A stretch of 64,000 nucleotides of DNA, taken from NCBI GenBank assembly GCA_032988195.1, contig JANTQE010000020.1:1-64000 (forward strand), written 5' to 3'. The notes under the pieces are model-generated. The model saw only the letters and a program-made list of their open reading frames with translations, was not told the origin of the DNA and made no database searches. The position numbers and the translations under genes were made by a program. Of this stretch, positions 22,071 to 34,094 are shown piece by piece (the first letter of the stretch is position 1; the number at the start of each line of letters is the position of its first letter). The DNA is from Arachnomyces sp. PD_36. Lineage: Eukaryota; Ascomycota; Eurotiomycetes; Onygenales; Arachnomycetaceae.

Positions 22071-24566
22071 ATGTCGGCCGAAGCTTCCACCGCTCCTCCC
22101 GTCGAGAACGCCAACGGCTCCGATGCCGCAAACGGCACCTCTATCAACACTAATGTCCCCTCCGAGGCTGCCCAGGGGGAGAGCACCCCCGACTCCGCTG
22201 CCCCCAGCAGCTCCACCAACCAGCCCCACTCCGCCTCCCTCTACGTCGGAGAGCTAGACCCTTCCGTCACCGAGGCCATGCTCTTCGAGCTCTTCTCCGC
22301 TATCGGTCAGGTCGCGTCCATCCGTGTCTGCCGTGATGCTGTCACCAGACGTTCCTTGGGTTACGCCTACGTCAATTACAACAACACCGCTGATGGCGAG
22401 CGCGCCTTGGAGGATCTGAACTACACCCTCATCAAGGGCCGTCCTTGCCGTATCATGTGGTCTCAGCGTGATCCCGCTCTGCGCAAGACTGGTCAGGGTA
22501 ATGTGTTCATCAAGAACTTGGATACCGCTATCGACAACAAGGCGTTGCACGACACCTTCGCCACCTTTGGTAACATTCTCAGTTGCAAGGTTGCGCAGGA
22601 TGAGTTTGGTAACTCCAAGGGATACGGTTTCGTTCACTACGAGACTGCCGAGGCTGCGTCCAGTGCCATCAAGCATGTCAATGGTATGTTGTTGAACGAC
22701 AAGAAGGTTTTTGTCGGCCACCACATTGCGAAGAAAGACCGTCAGAGCAAGTTTGAGGAGATGAAGGCCAACTTTACCAACGTCTACGTTAAGAATATCG
22801 AGCCTGAAGTCACCGATGACGAGTTCCGTGAGTTGTTCGAGAAGTATGGTGACATCACCTCTGCGTCCATCAGCCGTGACCCTGAGATGGGCAAGAGCCG
22901 TGGATTCGGTTTCGTCAACTTTGTTCGCCACGAGAATGCCTCCACTGCCGTCGACGAGTTGAACGACAAGGATTTCAAGGGCCAGAAGCTCTACGTTGGT
23001 CGTGCCCAGAAGAAGCACGAACGTGAGGAGGAACTCCGCAAGCAGTACGAGGCCGCCCGTGTCGAGAAGGCGTCCAAGTACCAGGGTGTCAACCTTTACG
23101 TTAAGAACTTGTCCGACGACATTGATGACGAGAAGCTCCGTGATATGTTCTCCAGCTTCGGCACCATCACCTCCGCCAGGGTCATGCGCGACACCGTCAG
23201 TGAGCGTGATGAGGCCTCCGAGTCCGAGAAGGAGAAGGAGACCAACAAGGAGAACGTAAAGGAGGAGCAGGAAGAGGAGAAGAAGGAGGAGACCACCGAG
23301 GAGGAAGGTGATAAGAAAGAGGGCAAGAAACCCGAGAAGAAGACTCTTGGCAAGAGCAAGGGCTTCGGATTCGTCTGTTTCAGCAACCCCGATGAAGCGT
23401 CAAAGGCCGTCACCGATATGAACCAGAAGATGGTTAACAACAAGCCTCTCTACGTTGCACTTGCCCAGCGTAAGGATGTTCGCAAGAGTCAGGTATGTAT
23501 ATCGCAATCTTTACTGTGGACTCTACTCATGTACAACAGCTCGAAGCTAGCATCCAGGCACGTAACACTATCAGAGCTCAGCAAGCTGCTGCTGCTGCTG
23601 GAATGCCCCAGCCGGTAAGTAACACTTCACGTCCATCAAACTACGTCGGAGCAAGGCTAATATGGGAAAAGTACATGCAGCCCGCTGTTTTCTATGGTCC
23701 CGGTCAGCAAGCTGGTTTCATTCCAGGAAACGCTGGTCAACGTGGTGGAATGGGTTTCGCTCCTCAGCCTGGTATGGTCATCCCTGGTATGCCCGGTGGC
23801 CGCCAGGGTCAGTATCCCGGTGGTTTCCCTCAGCAGGGTGGCCGTGGAATGAACAACCCCAACCAACAACTTCCTCCTGGCGCTTTCGGCGTTGGTGCTC
23901 AAGGCATCCCTGTTGGAATGCAGGGTGGTCCTCTGCCTAACGGAATGAGCTACCCCCAGGCTATTGCTCAGGTCCAGGCTTCTTTCGGTCGTGGTGGTGG
24001 TGGACGAGGACAGCCTCCCATGCAAGGAATGCCCCCTCAGGGTATGCGTGGATCTGGTCCCGGTTACGGACAAGGTCGTGGCAACGTTCCCCTCCAGCAA
24101 GGTCAGGGACGTCCAGGTCAAGGTGGACGTGGACAAGCTGTTCCTCCCATGGCACAGCCTTCATTGGTCCCCACCCGCGATGATGCTCCAAATGCTGGCA
24201 GTCTGACCCTTCAGGCTCTTACCGCTGCTCCCCCCCAACAGCAAAAGCAGATGCTGGGTGAGGCTATCTACCCCAAGATTCAGGTTCAACAGCCTGAGCT
24301 TGCTGGGAAGATCACTGGTATGCTTTTGGAAATGGATAACGCCGAGTTACTTACTCTGTAAGTTTTATTTTGACCTCTGATGGATGAACATGTTGCTAAC
24401 AATGACTAGGGTTGATGATGACGCCGCTCTACGTGCAAAGGTTGACGAAGCTCTTACTGTTTATGATGAATATATGAAGAACAAGGGAGGTGAAGGCGAG
24501 ACCGCAGACCCTTCCAAGCCAAAGGAGGCTGCTAAGGAGGGCGAAGCGGAAGAAACGAAATCTTAA
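22071..24566 (+). CDS. pab1: Poly(A)-binding protein Pab1
   Basis: It binds poly(A) tails in cytoplasm and nucleus and links them to translation initiation and deadenylation. Model: exons 22071-23492, 23540-23614, 23672-24357 and 24410-24566; 779 aa. There are four RRMs, at about residues 56-133, 144-221, 237-315 and 340-475, each with recognisable RNP motifs (for example GYGFVHY, GFGFVNF, GFGFVCF). RRM4 carries a highly charged insertion of about 50 residues (about 383-435). A Gly/Gln/Pro/Met-rich linker follows, then the C-terminal MLLE/PABC domain (about 677-750, with KITGMLLEMDN). The small 75-nt second exon and both flanking introns are supported by family continuity (DVRKSQ to LEASIQARN; GMPQP to YMQPAVFYGP). 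The start context AAAATGTCG and acidic N terminus fit the family. Confidence 0.96.
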
Positions 24567-26257
24567 ATTACGGCATTCGGTTTCCTTTGGAGTTGAGAGA
24601 GTACACATTTGTTATTGATCAAGTCAAGTACTTTGATAAACTCTACCCGACTCGGTTGCACGTGTTTGATGACTTCTCCCTTTTTCTGTCCGGCTGGCTA
24701 TATGGTCTTCCTTCTTCCCCCTTGTTTCTTATTCCTTTAGTTTAATTATGGTTCTGTTTCCTTTTTTTTTTCCGGCCTGATATCCCGAGGTTTCGAAAAA
24801 GTTTTTCTGTTACGGAGTAATTATCTTTTTTTCCCAGTTATAACACATGTTTATCACGCCGTCGCACTTACTCTATCCTCCCCATACTCCTTTATTCTCC
24901 TCATCTTATCCTATCCTATCCTATCCCCATCTTATCCCCGACTTTTCTTATCCCGATCCCATCCCATCATGTCATGTCTTATGTAACGTGCAGATTGTAC
25001 CTGTGCTTGCTTCGCTTCACCCTCTACTCTACCTTATCCTACTACCCTACCCTATCCTATCACGCTATGGTTGCATGTATGTACCTTGCCCTCCCCTTCT
25101 TCCCCCTTTGCCTTTCCTCGCCTGTCTTGCGTGTACTGTCCTGTCCTCGCGTCGTTTCGTTTCGTTTCGTTTCGTCAGTTCGGGTTCAGTATGATATGAT
25201 ATGATATCCGCGGAAGGAATTGTGGAGGGGAGAGGGAGGGGGGTATAAAATGCAATGCAATGAATACAAATGTTTAAGTTCAAATATTTTGCTACTGGTG
25301 GGTGGGAGGATGCGTGTAGTTGTGTCGTATTTAGTTTATTCGGTACGTAGTTGTAGGTTTCATGGCATGTTGCGTCAAGGGATGGATGGTGTTGGTGTGG
25401 TGGTGGTGAGGTTATGTATATGTTTCTTTCTATATTCGTACGTACGCCTAGACACCGACGAACACAAATGCTATGAGCGCACGGTCTGGCAGTCAGTCCA
25501 GTCAACTGGTAGAATGAGAATTTCCATGGGTGAGGTCTTTCTGCGCTTTGCGAAAGGGGACCTATTATATCATGCATAGCCTGCAGCCTGCTCTGCCTGC
25601 CTGCCTATCGTTGTGGGAGCTCGATATCTCCCCTCCATCCCACCCCCTCCCCCGCGCGCGTGCTTTAACCCTTTTTTATTCCCTAGATCAACATAAAGAG
25701 CGGAGGAACAGGGTCAGGAACGGACTTCTTTCTCAAGAGTCGCTTTTGCTTGCTTTTAAATATTTCACCCCGCGGACAGCCAAAAAGGAAAAGAAAGGCG
25801 CTAGCTTTTCATACGTGCTTTGCTTGTATAGTCGAGGTTGATGCCACAGTAAGTTAAACTCTTTCCCAAAAATAAATCAGTGAAATAGTTTCTAAGATGA
25901 TTGATTGACGTGAGATTATATTTCTCTTTTGAAGGTCGAGATGTGTCAGGTACACATTACTACAACGCGATATTCCAAATGTCCAGCAACCTGCAACAGG
26001 GTGAGACGCGTTCTGGTGACGCAGTCGTGCTCGGCGTTCGAGGCGTCGCAACGAACTTGCCAGGAACCAGAGGAAGTGCATCTTGGACAGACTATTACGC
26101 GCAGCCAGTGCCCGAATCATAAGGATGAGGGGTTTGCGGAGAATGATGATCGGTGAAGGGAAGGTTTTTTTACCTCTTGTGGAGGTGTGTGTGTGATATA
26201 AGTTGAGCTTTGTTTGTTTTGTTTTGGAAGAGGGGGGGTTCTTTTGCTTTTTGGTTT
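24567..26257. other. Intergenic: PAB1 3' UTR and low-complexity DNA
   Basis: No gene was recognised in this 1.7-kb stretch. It contains simple repeats: a TCCTA pentamer run around 24906-24926, a TTTCG pentamer run around 25151-25175 and an ATGAT run around 25190-25207. There are also T-rich tracts and a C-rich segment around 25630-25660. Short open frames on both strands lack family signatures. It probably includes the PAB1 3' UTR and the 3' end of the convergent kinase gene. Confidence 0.6.
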
Positions 26258-27353
26258 TCAGGGCGCGTTGTTCTCAATGACTGTCAAGTAGTCATGTACG
26301 CCTCGAGCAGTGTCGACTTCCCGACACCAGCATTTCATGATGATGGATCCGCAGACGAGATGGGATGTCTCTGGGAACTGTTGGATTTCATAAAGCTTTT
26401 CGACCTCGTCGCTAGGGATCTCCTCGCAGGGGTAGCTGTCTGTCATTATAAAATAGATAAGTGACCCGAGGCTGAATATATCGTCTCCAAATACCGGTGC
26501 AGCATCCCAATCGTAGCCTGGATGTCGGAACCTTGTTGCTGGGGTGGCGGATGGTTCTGAACCGCGCACAGAAGCGCCGCCGAAGTCGGATAGCTTTAGG
26601 TTGAGGTCGGAATCTAGCAGAAAATTCCGCGGGGAGAGGTCACAGTGGATAACGTCAACAGCGTGGAGAACAGCCAGAGCTTCAGCTGCCTGCCTGGCCC
26701 ATTGGAGGCGGAGTTGCGAAGTCAGATTCTGGTGATTCTGTCGGATGTAGTCCCTGAGATTCCCGTTCTCCAGATATTCCATGGTAAGACAGCAGGTTTC
26801 TGGGTCCCAGTTTACTATGCTGGGGATGCGTGGGTGTTTGCCAATCGTTTTGTAGATCCGCGCCTCGAGGCGCATGTTTCGTCGGTGGTCATTTTCTTCG
26901 GCGCGACAGAATGGGTTCGGGATTGGGGTCTTGATTACTGGGCCTGAGGGGAGGCGTTCGAGGATCGCGGTTCCGCCCCATGCTAAGACTTCGCCTTTTG
27001 TCACGTATATCACTTCCCCCGGTTGTGGTTCGGGGCGATTAGGGGGTTGGGTTTGTTGCTTCCATGGGCCTGGGACACAGATATATGTGATGGAGTTGGG
27101 ATATGATACGGGGGACTCGTTATCAAGTTCCGCGGCAGATGTTATAATGGGGCCCTGTGAGGGAGAATTGATGAGAAGGTGTGCATGCAACAGAACAGCG
27201 GAAAGAAAGCCTTACATTTTGAGGTTCAATTGCAGGTAATTCTTGGTCCGGAGACTTAGAACGACGATAAAGGAGACTGGACAGGCCGGCAAAAGTAGAT
27301 GAAAAAAAGCGCCATAGTGTGGACCATATTGAAAATGTGAAGAGAGGAAACAT
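26258..27353 (-). CDS. Protein-kinase-domain protein with HCD catalytic loop and N-terminal hydrophobic segment
   Basis: Model: exons 27353-27216 and 27154-26258; intron 27155-27215 (donor GTAAGG, acceptor CACAG); 344 aa. The N terminus has a hydrophobic/aromatic stretch that could be a membrane anchor or signal. The kinase core shows the ATP-binding Lys in VIKTP (about K121), a helix-C Glu (RLEARIY), the catalytic loop HCDLSPRNFLL (D218) with Cys replacing the usual Arg of HRD, and DFG at 236-238 (LSDFGGAS). The activation segment lacks a clear APE, and a DDIFSLG motif matches the DxWSxG position. All three catalytic residues remain, so activity is plausible. It resembles small lineage-specific fungal kinases rather than a housekeeping family. 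An ATG at 27190 lies inside the intron and was not chosen. Confidence 0.8.
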
Positions 27354-27823
27354 GCCCGTCTGTGTTTGTGAAAGGCGTTGTTGCGAGAAGAGCTCTAGGG
27401 TCGAGCTCAGAAGGTACCTGATTTACACGTGATCGCGCGATTAGAGATGCGCGAAGATTTATATGAAGAGTTCAATTTTGTGATCGATCGATTGATAGGA
27501 GTAATTCTTGTCTTCGACATGTCGGAGTCTGCTACGGCAGTAAAGTATTTACTCTTCAGTTGTCTTGGGAGTTGAGATCGAAATAAAAGGGGCGTAATTT
27601 GGCCTCGTCTAGTAGTTGTCTCTCTTCTTCTTTCACGGAATCTTAACATAGAATTTGTCCTTTTTTTCTTTATTTATTTACTGAAGATTGCCCACAAGTC
27701 AATGATTTAAAAGAGAATATATTTTTCTGAAAGGGTAAAGTACGTATATACAAATTACTTCACGAATACATGGAATGAATGAGCGGGTGATGCAGGACAT
27801 TGGTACTAGTCCTAGTCTTAGTC
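27354..27823. other. Intergenic between the kinase gene and the Cys-repeat gene
   Basis: It contains the kinase-gene promoter and the 3' flank of the downstream minus-strand gene, with a T-rich run at about 27661-27685. No gene is supported. Confidence 0.5.
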
Positions 27824-28576
27824 CTAATCCAAGGTGGGGCAAGGTTGTACCCCGATGGTCGTCGGCACGGTCGTCATTGTCATGATAGGCATAGACGTAG
27901 CCGTAGAGCTACCACCATCCATATCCCATCCGGGAGTGCATGGCCCCTCCGTATCCAAGGGACAGCATAATCCGAAGTCTTCGCCCGTCCCGCATTCGTC
28001 CATGGCGTCGCACATTATTTGGTGCCCGTTCGGGCCGTCGCAGTATGTCTCGCCGCGGGGGTTGAGGTGACGGGGAGGGAGAGGTGGTGGGCATGCTGTT
28101 GGGGTTGGGGTTACGATAGGTGTGGGTGTGGATGTGGGTGTGGGAGTTATCCCGCCCGTTGGCGACGAGCATGATGCGGCACTGTATATAGGACAGCAAA
28201 GGCCGAAAACTGGCCGAAGGCCGCAGAGGCTCGATTTATCGCATCTGTATACACCACCCGGACCCGGGCAGCACGTCCAGTCGCTCGGGCTCAGGCCCGA
28301 GTCCGGGTCCTCGAAACATTGGGTAGGTGCGGGTGCGGGTTCCGTGGTTGTGGGGTCTGGTGGGGAGGGGGGAAAGGTTGTGCAGGGTCCTATTCCGTCG
28401 TCTGGGCAGCAGAGGCCGAAGTTGGGGCCTGTGCCGCATTCGTCGAACGGGCGGCACATTACGGAGGTGGTTGGACCCGGGCAGTATTTCTCGCCGCGGG
28501 CGGCGACGGGGTGGTGGAGGAAGCTTGCTAGGGCGGGGGAAGTGGCTAGGAGCCAGGCTGTTAAGAGCTTGTTCAT
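27824..28576 (-). CDS. Secreted cysteine-rich triple-repeat protein
   Basis: I do not recognise a named family. The protein has 250 aa from the ATG at 28576; an upstream in-frame ATG at 28678 would add 34 polar residues before the signal peptide and is disfavoured. The start MNKLLTAWLLATSPALA is a good signal peptide. Three related modules follow, at about residues 27-70, 86-127 and 174-214. Modules 1 and 3 share YC-x-GP, a Cys pair around ECGTG, FGLCCP and a final GPC; module 2 is more diverged (FGLCCP kept). Pro/Thr-rich linkers, probably O-glycosylated, separate them. The arrangement resembles a wall-associated or effector-type secreted protein. Function is unknown. Confidence 0.72.
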   Translation of the reverse strand: MNKLLTAWLLATSPALASFLHHPVAARGEKYCPGPTTSVMCRPFDECGTGPNFGLCCPDDGIGPCTTFPPSPPDPTTTEPAPAPTQCFEDPDSGLSPSDWTCCPGPGGVYRCDKSSLCGLRPVFGLCCPIYSAASCSSPTGGITPTPTSTPTPIVTPTPTACPPPLPPRHLNPRGETYCDGPNGHQIMCDAMDECGTGEDFGLCCPLDTEGPCTPGWDMDGGSSTATSMPIMTMTTVPTTIGVQPCPTLD

Positions 28577-29842
28577 TTTTGTGGACTGGAGAGGGTACTG
28601 TATGTAGGAGGATAGGAGGGGAAGAGATGGTGGAATAGTAGTACAATCTGTGGAGTTATTGTACCAGCGAGATGACAAAAGAGCACAGAAAAGAAAAAAC
28701 CGAGAAGTTCACTCCTCTCAGGCCGCCCGAAGCTATTTATATCACTGCCCATTTTCCTCCTGGCATCAAGGTAGGTAAGTAAATAAGCCTTCAAGACACT
28801 CGGGCTAAGGGTTCGGGTGCAATATAACGGATTGCAGATCATACGCGTATCCGCATAATCTTCTGGGATTTTAGAACGCTGGCATCCCAGAGATAGATGC
28901 AACAAGGGGAATAGTGGCAACGGGAGCGGCACATATATCCTCTTTTGTAAAGGTGATTTTTTGACGAAGAATGGGGGCCAATTCGACGGCCTTTCGGGCC
29001 TGAGTCAGTACGATCTGATATGTAGGTGAAACAAACAGCTTGAGCCCCGGTTTCGAGTTTCAATTTAAAGATGAACCGATAATATCAAGGTACGGGATGT
29101 TTCTTTGACGCCAGATCCGAGTCGGGGAGTCGGGGGTTGTTGAACAGAGAACGTCGATGATATCTGCGGCGCATTGGTGGTTTATACACGGTTATGTAAG
29201 CTGAGCCAACTACTAATTTTAGTGTTGAGGGTTTCTCTTGGGAAATATATAAATTTCAACTCTCTCTCTCTTCTCTTGCTTGTTCGTAAAGTGCTTTCCC
29301 GCAAAGTTTTCACTATGCTCACTTAAACGAAATTGGATATGGGATTTCCACGCACCTACCCTGCAGAGGTTGGAGTACAGTAAGAGTCGTCTGCATGGAG
29401 AGGCTCCTAGAACTGAGGTCGGAGGCTGAGATGGGAGTTTCAGCCTTGCCAGTACCTGCCAGTTCAACCTCACAGATTGATGCACGTCAACTAGCGTATC
29501 AACGCCATCAATCAGATTGTTCTGCAGGGGCTTCAACTCCCAAATAGCTGAGAGTTGCCTTCAGACTCCCTATGTGCGTGACCCCGCCCTCGTTTTCTTC
29601 TCGTGTTTTTCTCTCTCAGAAATGAAGTCAACTCCTCATTACGATGGGTGTTTTCTCTCATCAAACTCTTCCAACTTTTCTGCCCCTTTCATACATGTAT
29701 AGGTGCATCAATACCTTTTTTACGGTCTTTCAATATCGCCTGGGAAATTCCTTTTCCTTTCTCATCTCGTTGACCTGAAAGCATCGTCAACGACCTTGTC
29801 ACCACCGGCTTTGGCTCCCAGTGAGCGCAAAAATTAAGGACC
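28577..29842. other. Intergenic between the Cys-repeat gene and the 1374-aa gene
   Basis: This is a 1.27-kb divergent region that should hold the promoters of both flanking genes. Short open frames on both strands show no family signature or good splice-supported extension. Confidence 0.5.
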
Positions 29843-32800
29843 ATGGATTCTAATGATGGCCATCACGACCCTTCTGACGACTTCGAACCATCCTCCTCGA
29901 AGAATAAGTCTCCCGCGACGAACTCCTCAAATAAAACCTCTTCACCGGCAGCCTGGTCGAATAACTCTTCCGCGACGAACTCCTCAACTAAAAACCCTTC
30001 ACCGGCCTGGTCGAATAACTCTTCCGCGACGAACTCCTCAAATAAAAACCCTTCACCGGCCTGGTCGAATAACTCTTCCGCGACGAACTACTCGCAGAAT
30101 CCCTCTTTAAGCACAACTTTCTCGAAGAATGGCTCTTGTTCGACAGACCAAAGCGCCGGTCGCTCTCAAAATCGACCGAAGCGGATACCCCCGAAACCTC
30201 CTCCGAAACCTTCTTGGCTACGTTCTCGGCCACTTTCTGTGAAGGTAAGTGTATTAATTGGCGGGTTTCAAGGAACAATCTTGGACTGCATATTATCTCT
30301 CTTGATCTTGATGATGATCAGTTTTGTGCTCTCTAAGCTTCTGATTAACCATGCTAACCACTCTAAGATAGGATGATGATCCAGAACAACGTAAAAGAAT
30401 GGAAATGAGAGATAGGTTGACTGGAATGACGATAGATCCAGATATGGACTTGCCTAGCCAGCGGGAAGAAAAGTCACCGGGAGATCAAGAGACTCAGGGA
30501 ACTGTGAATAATCCTCCCGGAGAAGCTATGCATGTGATCGGGGATCAGTGTATGAGATGCTGCTGGGATAATCAAAACTGTGACCTCAGTGTGAACTGCA
30601 ACTTTTGTGAGAGAAGAGGCTTTGTTTGCATCCGAGGAGTCGAAAGTCTCTGGCTTTATGGGGGATCCACCGGCTCTTCTAATGGTATAATCCCCGTTAG
30701 GAGATCTCTGGGAGCTATCATCGTTGAAGCCAGGAAACGGATGTCTGCACCCATGGGTCTGACAATTTGGGATAAAACTTACGAGGCTTCCCTTGACAGC
30801 CGGGACCCTAGGGCCATCCTGGAGTTTCGATGGGATGGGTCGGGGCCGTCGTCGGTAATCGCCTTGAATACCAGGACATTAACGGAGCTTCCAGAGTTTT
30901 CAACCCTCAGTACCACCTTCCATAGCTCCTTCAAGTCGGCTCTTCTTGATACCATTCCAACCCCCGTATTCCGACGTTTGCGTGACGTGAAAAAACTCGT
31001 TTCCTATACCGAGTCGATGTTTCAGAAACTCACGCTCATCACTAGTATCGCCGGTGCTGATCTTTATGCGATTCCCGGGGATCTCCTCCCGGGGAGGGTT
31101 ACGCTGGCATTGCTACTTGCCTCTTTAACAGAGAGTATAGCTAGGGAATCTGAGGCATTTACGATGAGTTTGATAGATTGCCTACCACAGGTCAGGGTAA
31201 ACCCCTCTTACGATGTCTGGCTGGCAGTCGGTGTTTATCACTTTATAGTCACTTGCTTGTCTGATTTCGAGTTCCCTTCATCAGTCGCTGGAATATTTAC
31301 GAGAATGAAATCTGGCCTGGAGGAGGTGGCCACTGCAATAGAAGATTGCTTTCGAGAATCTTATAGTAGTAAATTTGCTGACCTCACCCTCGATTCTCTG
31401 AACGACCACCCTCGTGACAACAGGGAAGAACACTGGACAGTGTTTGAGAAACACGTAGACTTTCCGCCTATGTGCCGGCCACTCAATGTGGCTTTCTATT
31501 TTGCAAGTGCACCCCCTGCGAATGATTCGTTACCAGGTTTCTCGTGTGTACGTACAACATCGGCGGGAGTACCAACCGGACTCGATCGCCCAGCTGAGCC
31601 TTTCGAATCACCGCCAACCTCTGTGTCTCAGCTTCTAAGTCATGGTTTCCAAGATTTAGTGGTGCCCCCCTCGGCCCCGAATCTGACGACGACCGAATCG
31701 GATCAAATAGTTGAAACTTCATTACAAGAAGCTCTGGATCGCTATGACGTCGGAGCTGTGCGAACGCTACTCAAAAACCGATTCGACTCTATTGCGAAAG
31801 ATGAGTTCTCGTGGCTTGGTGAATTGGACGCAGTCGGGTACACTCGCGATGAGATAGCAGAGCTCCTGCTTGAAGATGCCAATGACTCGCCTTGGATCTT
31901 TTTTGAACCAAGTGAATTCGATAACGCTCAAATAAAACCTGGAATTCACGTCTCGGGTTGTGCACATCGAGGTAACCTCGGCGATTTTCCTGTTTTGGAA
32001 CGGAGTGTCTATCCGTCCGATTCTTCGAAATCGGAGAGAGAAGATGCTGTTAAAAAGGCGGTACAAGAGCTCTGTGGTATAGCTGGAGTCGTGCCCGTCT
32101 CCCGGGATGTAGGGAATTGGGGTGGAAACGTAAGATTTGAAGAAGATAATTCAGTCGCCATTGTATCATATGGTTTCCCGGCAAATGAGGATAATCCACC
32201 CCCCTCCGCGATAGTCTCTCGGATACGCCGCGCGCTCAAACGCTTTTGCATGGCCGCTGGTCAAGTACAAGCGGCTGGGCTGTGCTGCGATTCGTTCACA
32301 ACATTACAGCATACCACCAGGAGTATGGGTAAAGATAAATTGGGGCAGCCTCAGGTGGAACTGTGTGAGATAAATTTGAATCTTGCTGTTGAGCTGTTGA
32401 AGGAAACCCAGCCACCTGTAAGGTTTGTTGATGCCTCAGGCGAGACGAGGCGAAGGCCTACGGCTGAGCTGATCTTGGGGTCGCTTTCCCCATGTATGGC
32501 AAGCAGTCCGCATGAAGACAGAATTGATCATATCCTTCACACATGGTCCCTCGCTGTGCAGCTTCTTTGTCTAGGGTTTCTGTCATATTGCCAAGCACAT
32601 ATAGGAGCCATTCAACCTTTTTTTTTGGACACTCCCCAACGAAAGATTGTGCTACTGGGCAGCAACACTTCCCAGAACTGTGGGCATATAACGGCGGAAC
32701 TCACTGACCTTACATGCGTGGGGAACATGACCCGGAAGCCAGTCCTTACTTTTTGCACGAACCGGTCAACGAAAGTCTCAGCACCGGGGGACGTAAGATA

Positions 32801-34094
32801 TGATATGTTGGCTTCTGCCGAGGACTTCCTGGATTCTTGGGGCCCCGGACACTATGTCAAATGCAGTAATGCCACGGAGAAGCCATGCGCCATAATTGTT
32901 GGCGGCGGAATCATCTCTGCCGCTGATGAAGACGGAGATAGATTCCATTGGAGCGATGGGGTATGGCATGACGGCCCGCTATCGGGTGAAATTAATCCGA
33001 GCACAAAAATTGTTATCGGGGCAATTGTCACAGTCAACAAAAACTGCATGATCGACGAAAGAGAATGCTGGAAAAAATCTCTTCCAGCCATGGAGCACTT
33101 GGGTGTGCATGGAAGCCGATGGCAATTACAGGAGAGGGAAGGTGGGTTTCACGCCGGGGAGTATATCATTCTTGCATATACTCAGACGTGGAACAAGATT
33201 CCGGGAACGACTTTGAAACAATTGCGACTTGAAGAAGAGGACGACCTTCTAATATCATTTCTGGAATGTAACTGGGGCCTTCAAATGAGCTTTTGCACGA
33301 GCGTTTCCCGAAGGATTCCGCTGCGAGAGCTTGTTGCTGATGTACTACCCATCTTCGCCAAGGACTCCCTCCGGCAAAATTTGTGGGAGGATCTCAACAG
33401 AAACCACAACATCATGGATGCGTTCCAAGGCAACGACCTTCGAGCGTGGCTGGCAGGCCTTACCTCTGAGCTTCAAGAGTATGTATTGAAGCTCATTCGT
33501 CGTATCCTGGTACTCCTCAAACACACTGGAGTTGACCGTGAAGGGAAGAATCTCTCAATTGCCTGGCCGCAAGAAGACGATGTGTACCGATGTTTCAGAA
33601 TTCCGTGTAAGAAACAGAGCTTCTGGGCTCGCATACTTGCCGATTCTGAGGATTGTGCCACATTTGCGTACGTGTCGTCGAAATGTCTAGAGACAGATAA
33701 GGTCAAATGCAGCGGTCCATCCCCAGTTTGGCGCAATGCCAGCGCCCTGCTTGAAACAGCTGTTATTCACCACCAGACGATACCGACCACAGTCTCAGGT
33801 GCTTTAGAACATGAACAGACATTTTTCTTCAAGAAATTGGATTCCTTCCTTCTGGTACGGGTTCATCGGCCGGACCAAACGGGCAATGCGAGCTTGGATG
33901 TTTCACCTTCTACGATACCAGAGAAATTTCAGAGAAGATTGACGAGTGAACAGACGAAGCGGGAATGCCGGCTTCGGGAACGACAGACGAATCACGAATC
34001 TGCGGAGCAGGTTGTTGTTTGCGCTATGCTCGCAAAGAAAGCTTATCAGCAATTTCTACCCTCTGCACGGTTCAGGGTTCCATTAAACCCCTAG
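29843..34094 (+). CDS. Large fungal protein with N-terminal tandem repeats and a Zn2Cys6-spaced cysteine cluster
   Basis: I do not recognise this gene by name. Model: exons 29843-30244 and 30372-34094, intron 30245-30371 (GTAAGT; branch TGCTAAC; acceptor ATAG), 1374 aa. The N-terminal exon is Ser/Asn/Pro-rich with an 18-residue tandem repeat and ends in a Pro/Lys-rich stretch. At about residues 194-220 six cysteines are spaced C-x2-C-x6-C-x5-C-x2-C-x6-C, the spacing of fungal binuclear zinc clusters, but the Lys/Arg-rich pattern after the second Cys is absent. The remaining 1150 residues have no motif I can name. A transcription-factor role is possible but not shown, and the cluster might instead bind a protein partner. 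Confidence 0.7.
29951..30112 (+). repeat. 54-bp coding tandem repeat, three units
   Basis: Units lie at 29951-30004, 30005-30058 and 30059-30112. The first two differ by one base (ACT/AAT codon), while the third diverges in its second half. Each encodes an AWSNNSSATNSS-type 18-residue unit with NxS/T sites. Near-identity suggests recent expansion or homogenisation. Confidence 0.85.

Noticed and set aside
22254..23018. 254-codon minus-strand frame opposite PAB1
   Set aside because: It is a shadow of biased codon use in PAB1; Leu/Val-rich with no family signature.
27155..27190. ATG at 27190 as the kinase start
   Set aside because: It lies inside a well-formed intron; the upstream exon from 27353 joins in frame.
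28577..28678. N-terminal extension of the Cys-repeat protein from the ATG at 28678
   Set aside because: It would bury a clear signal peptide behind 34 polar residues.
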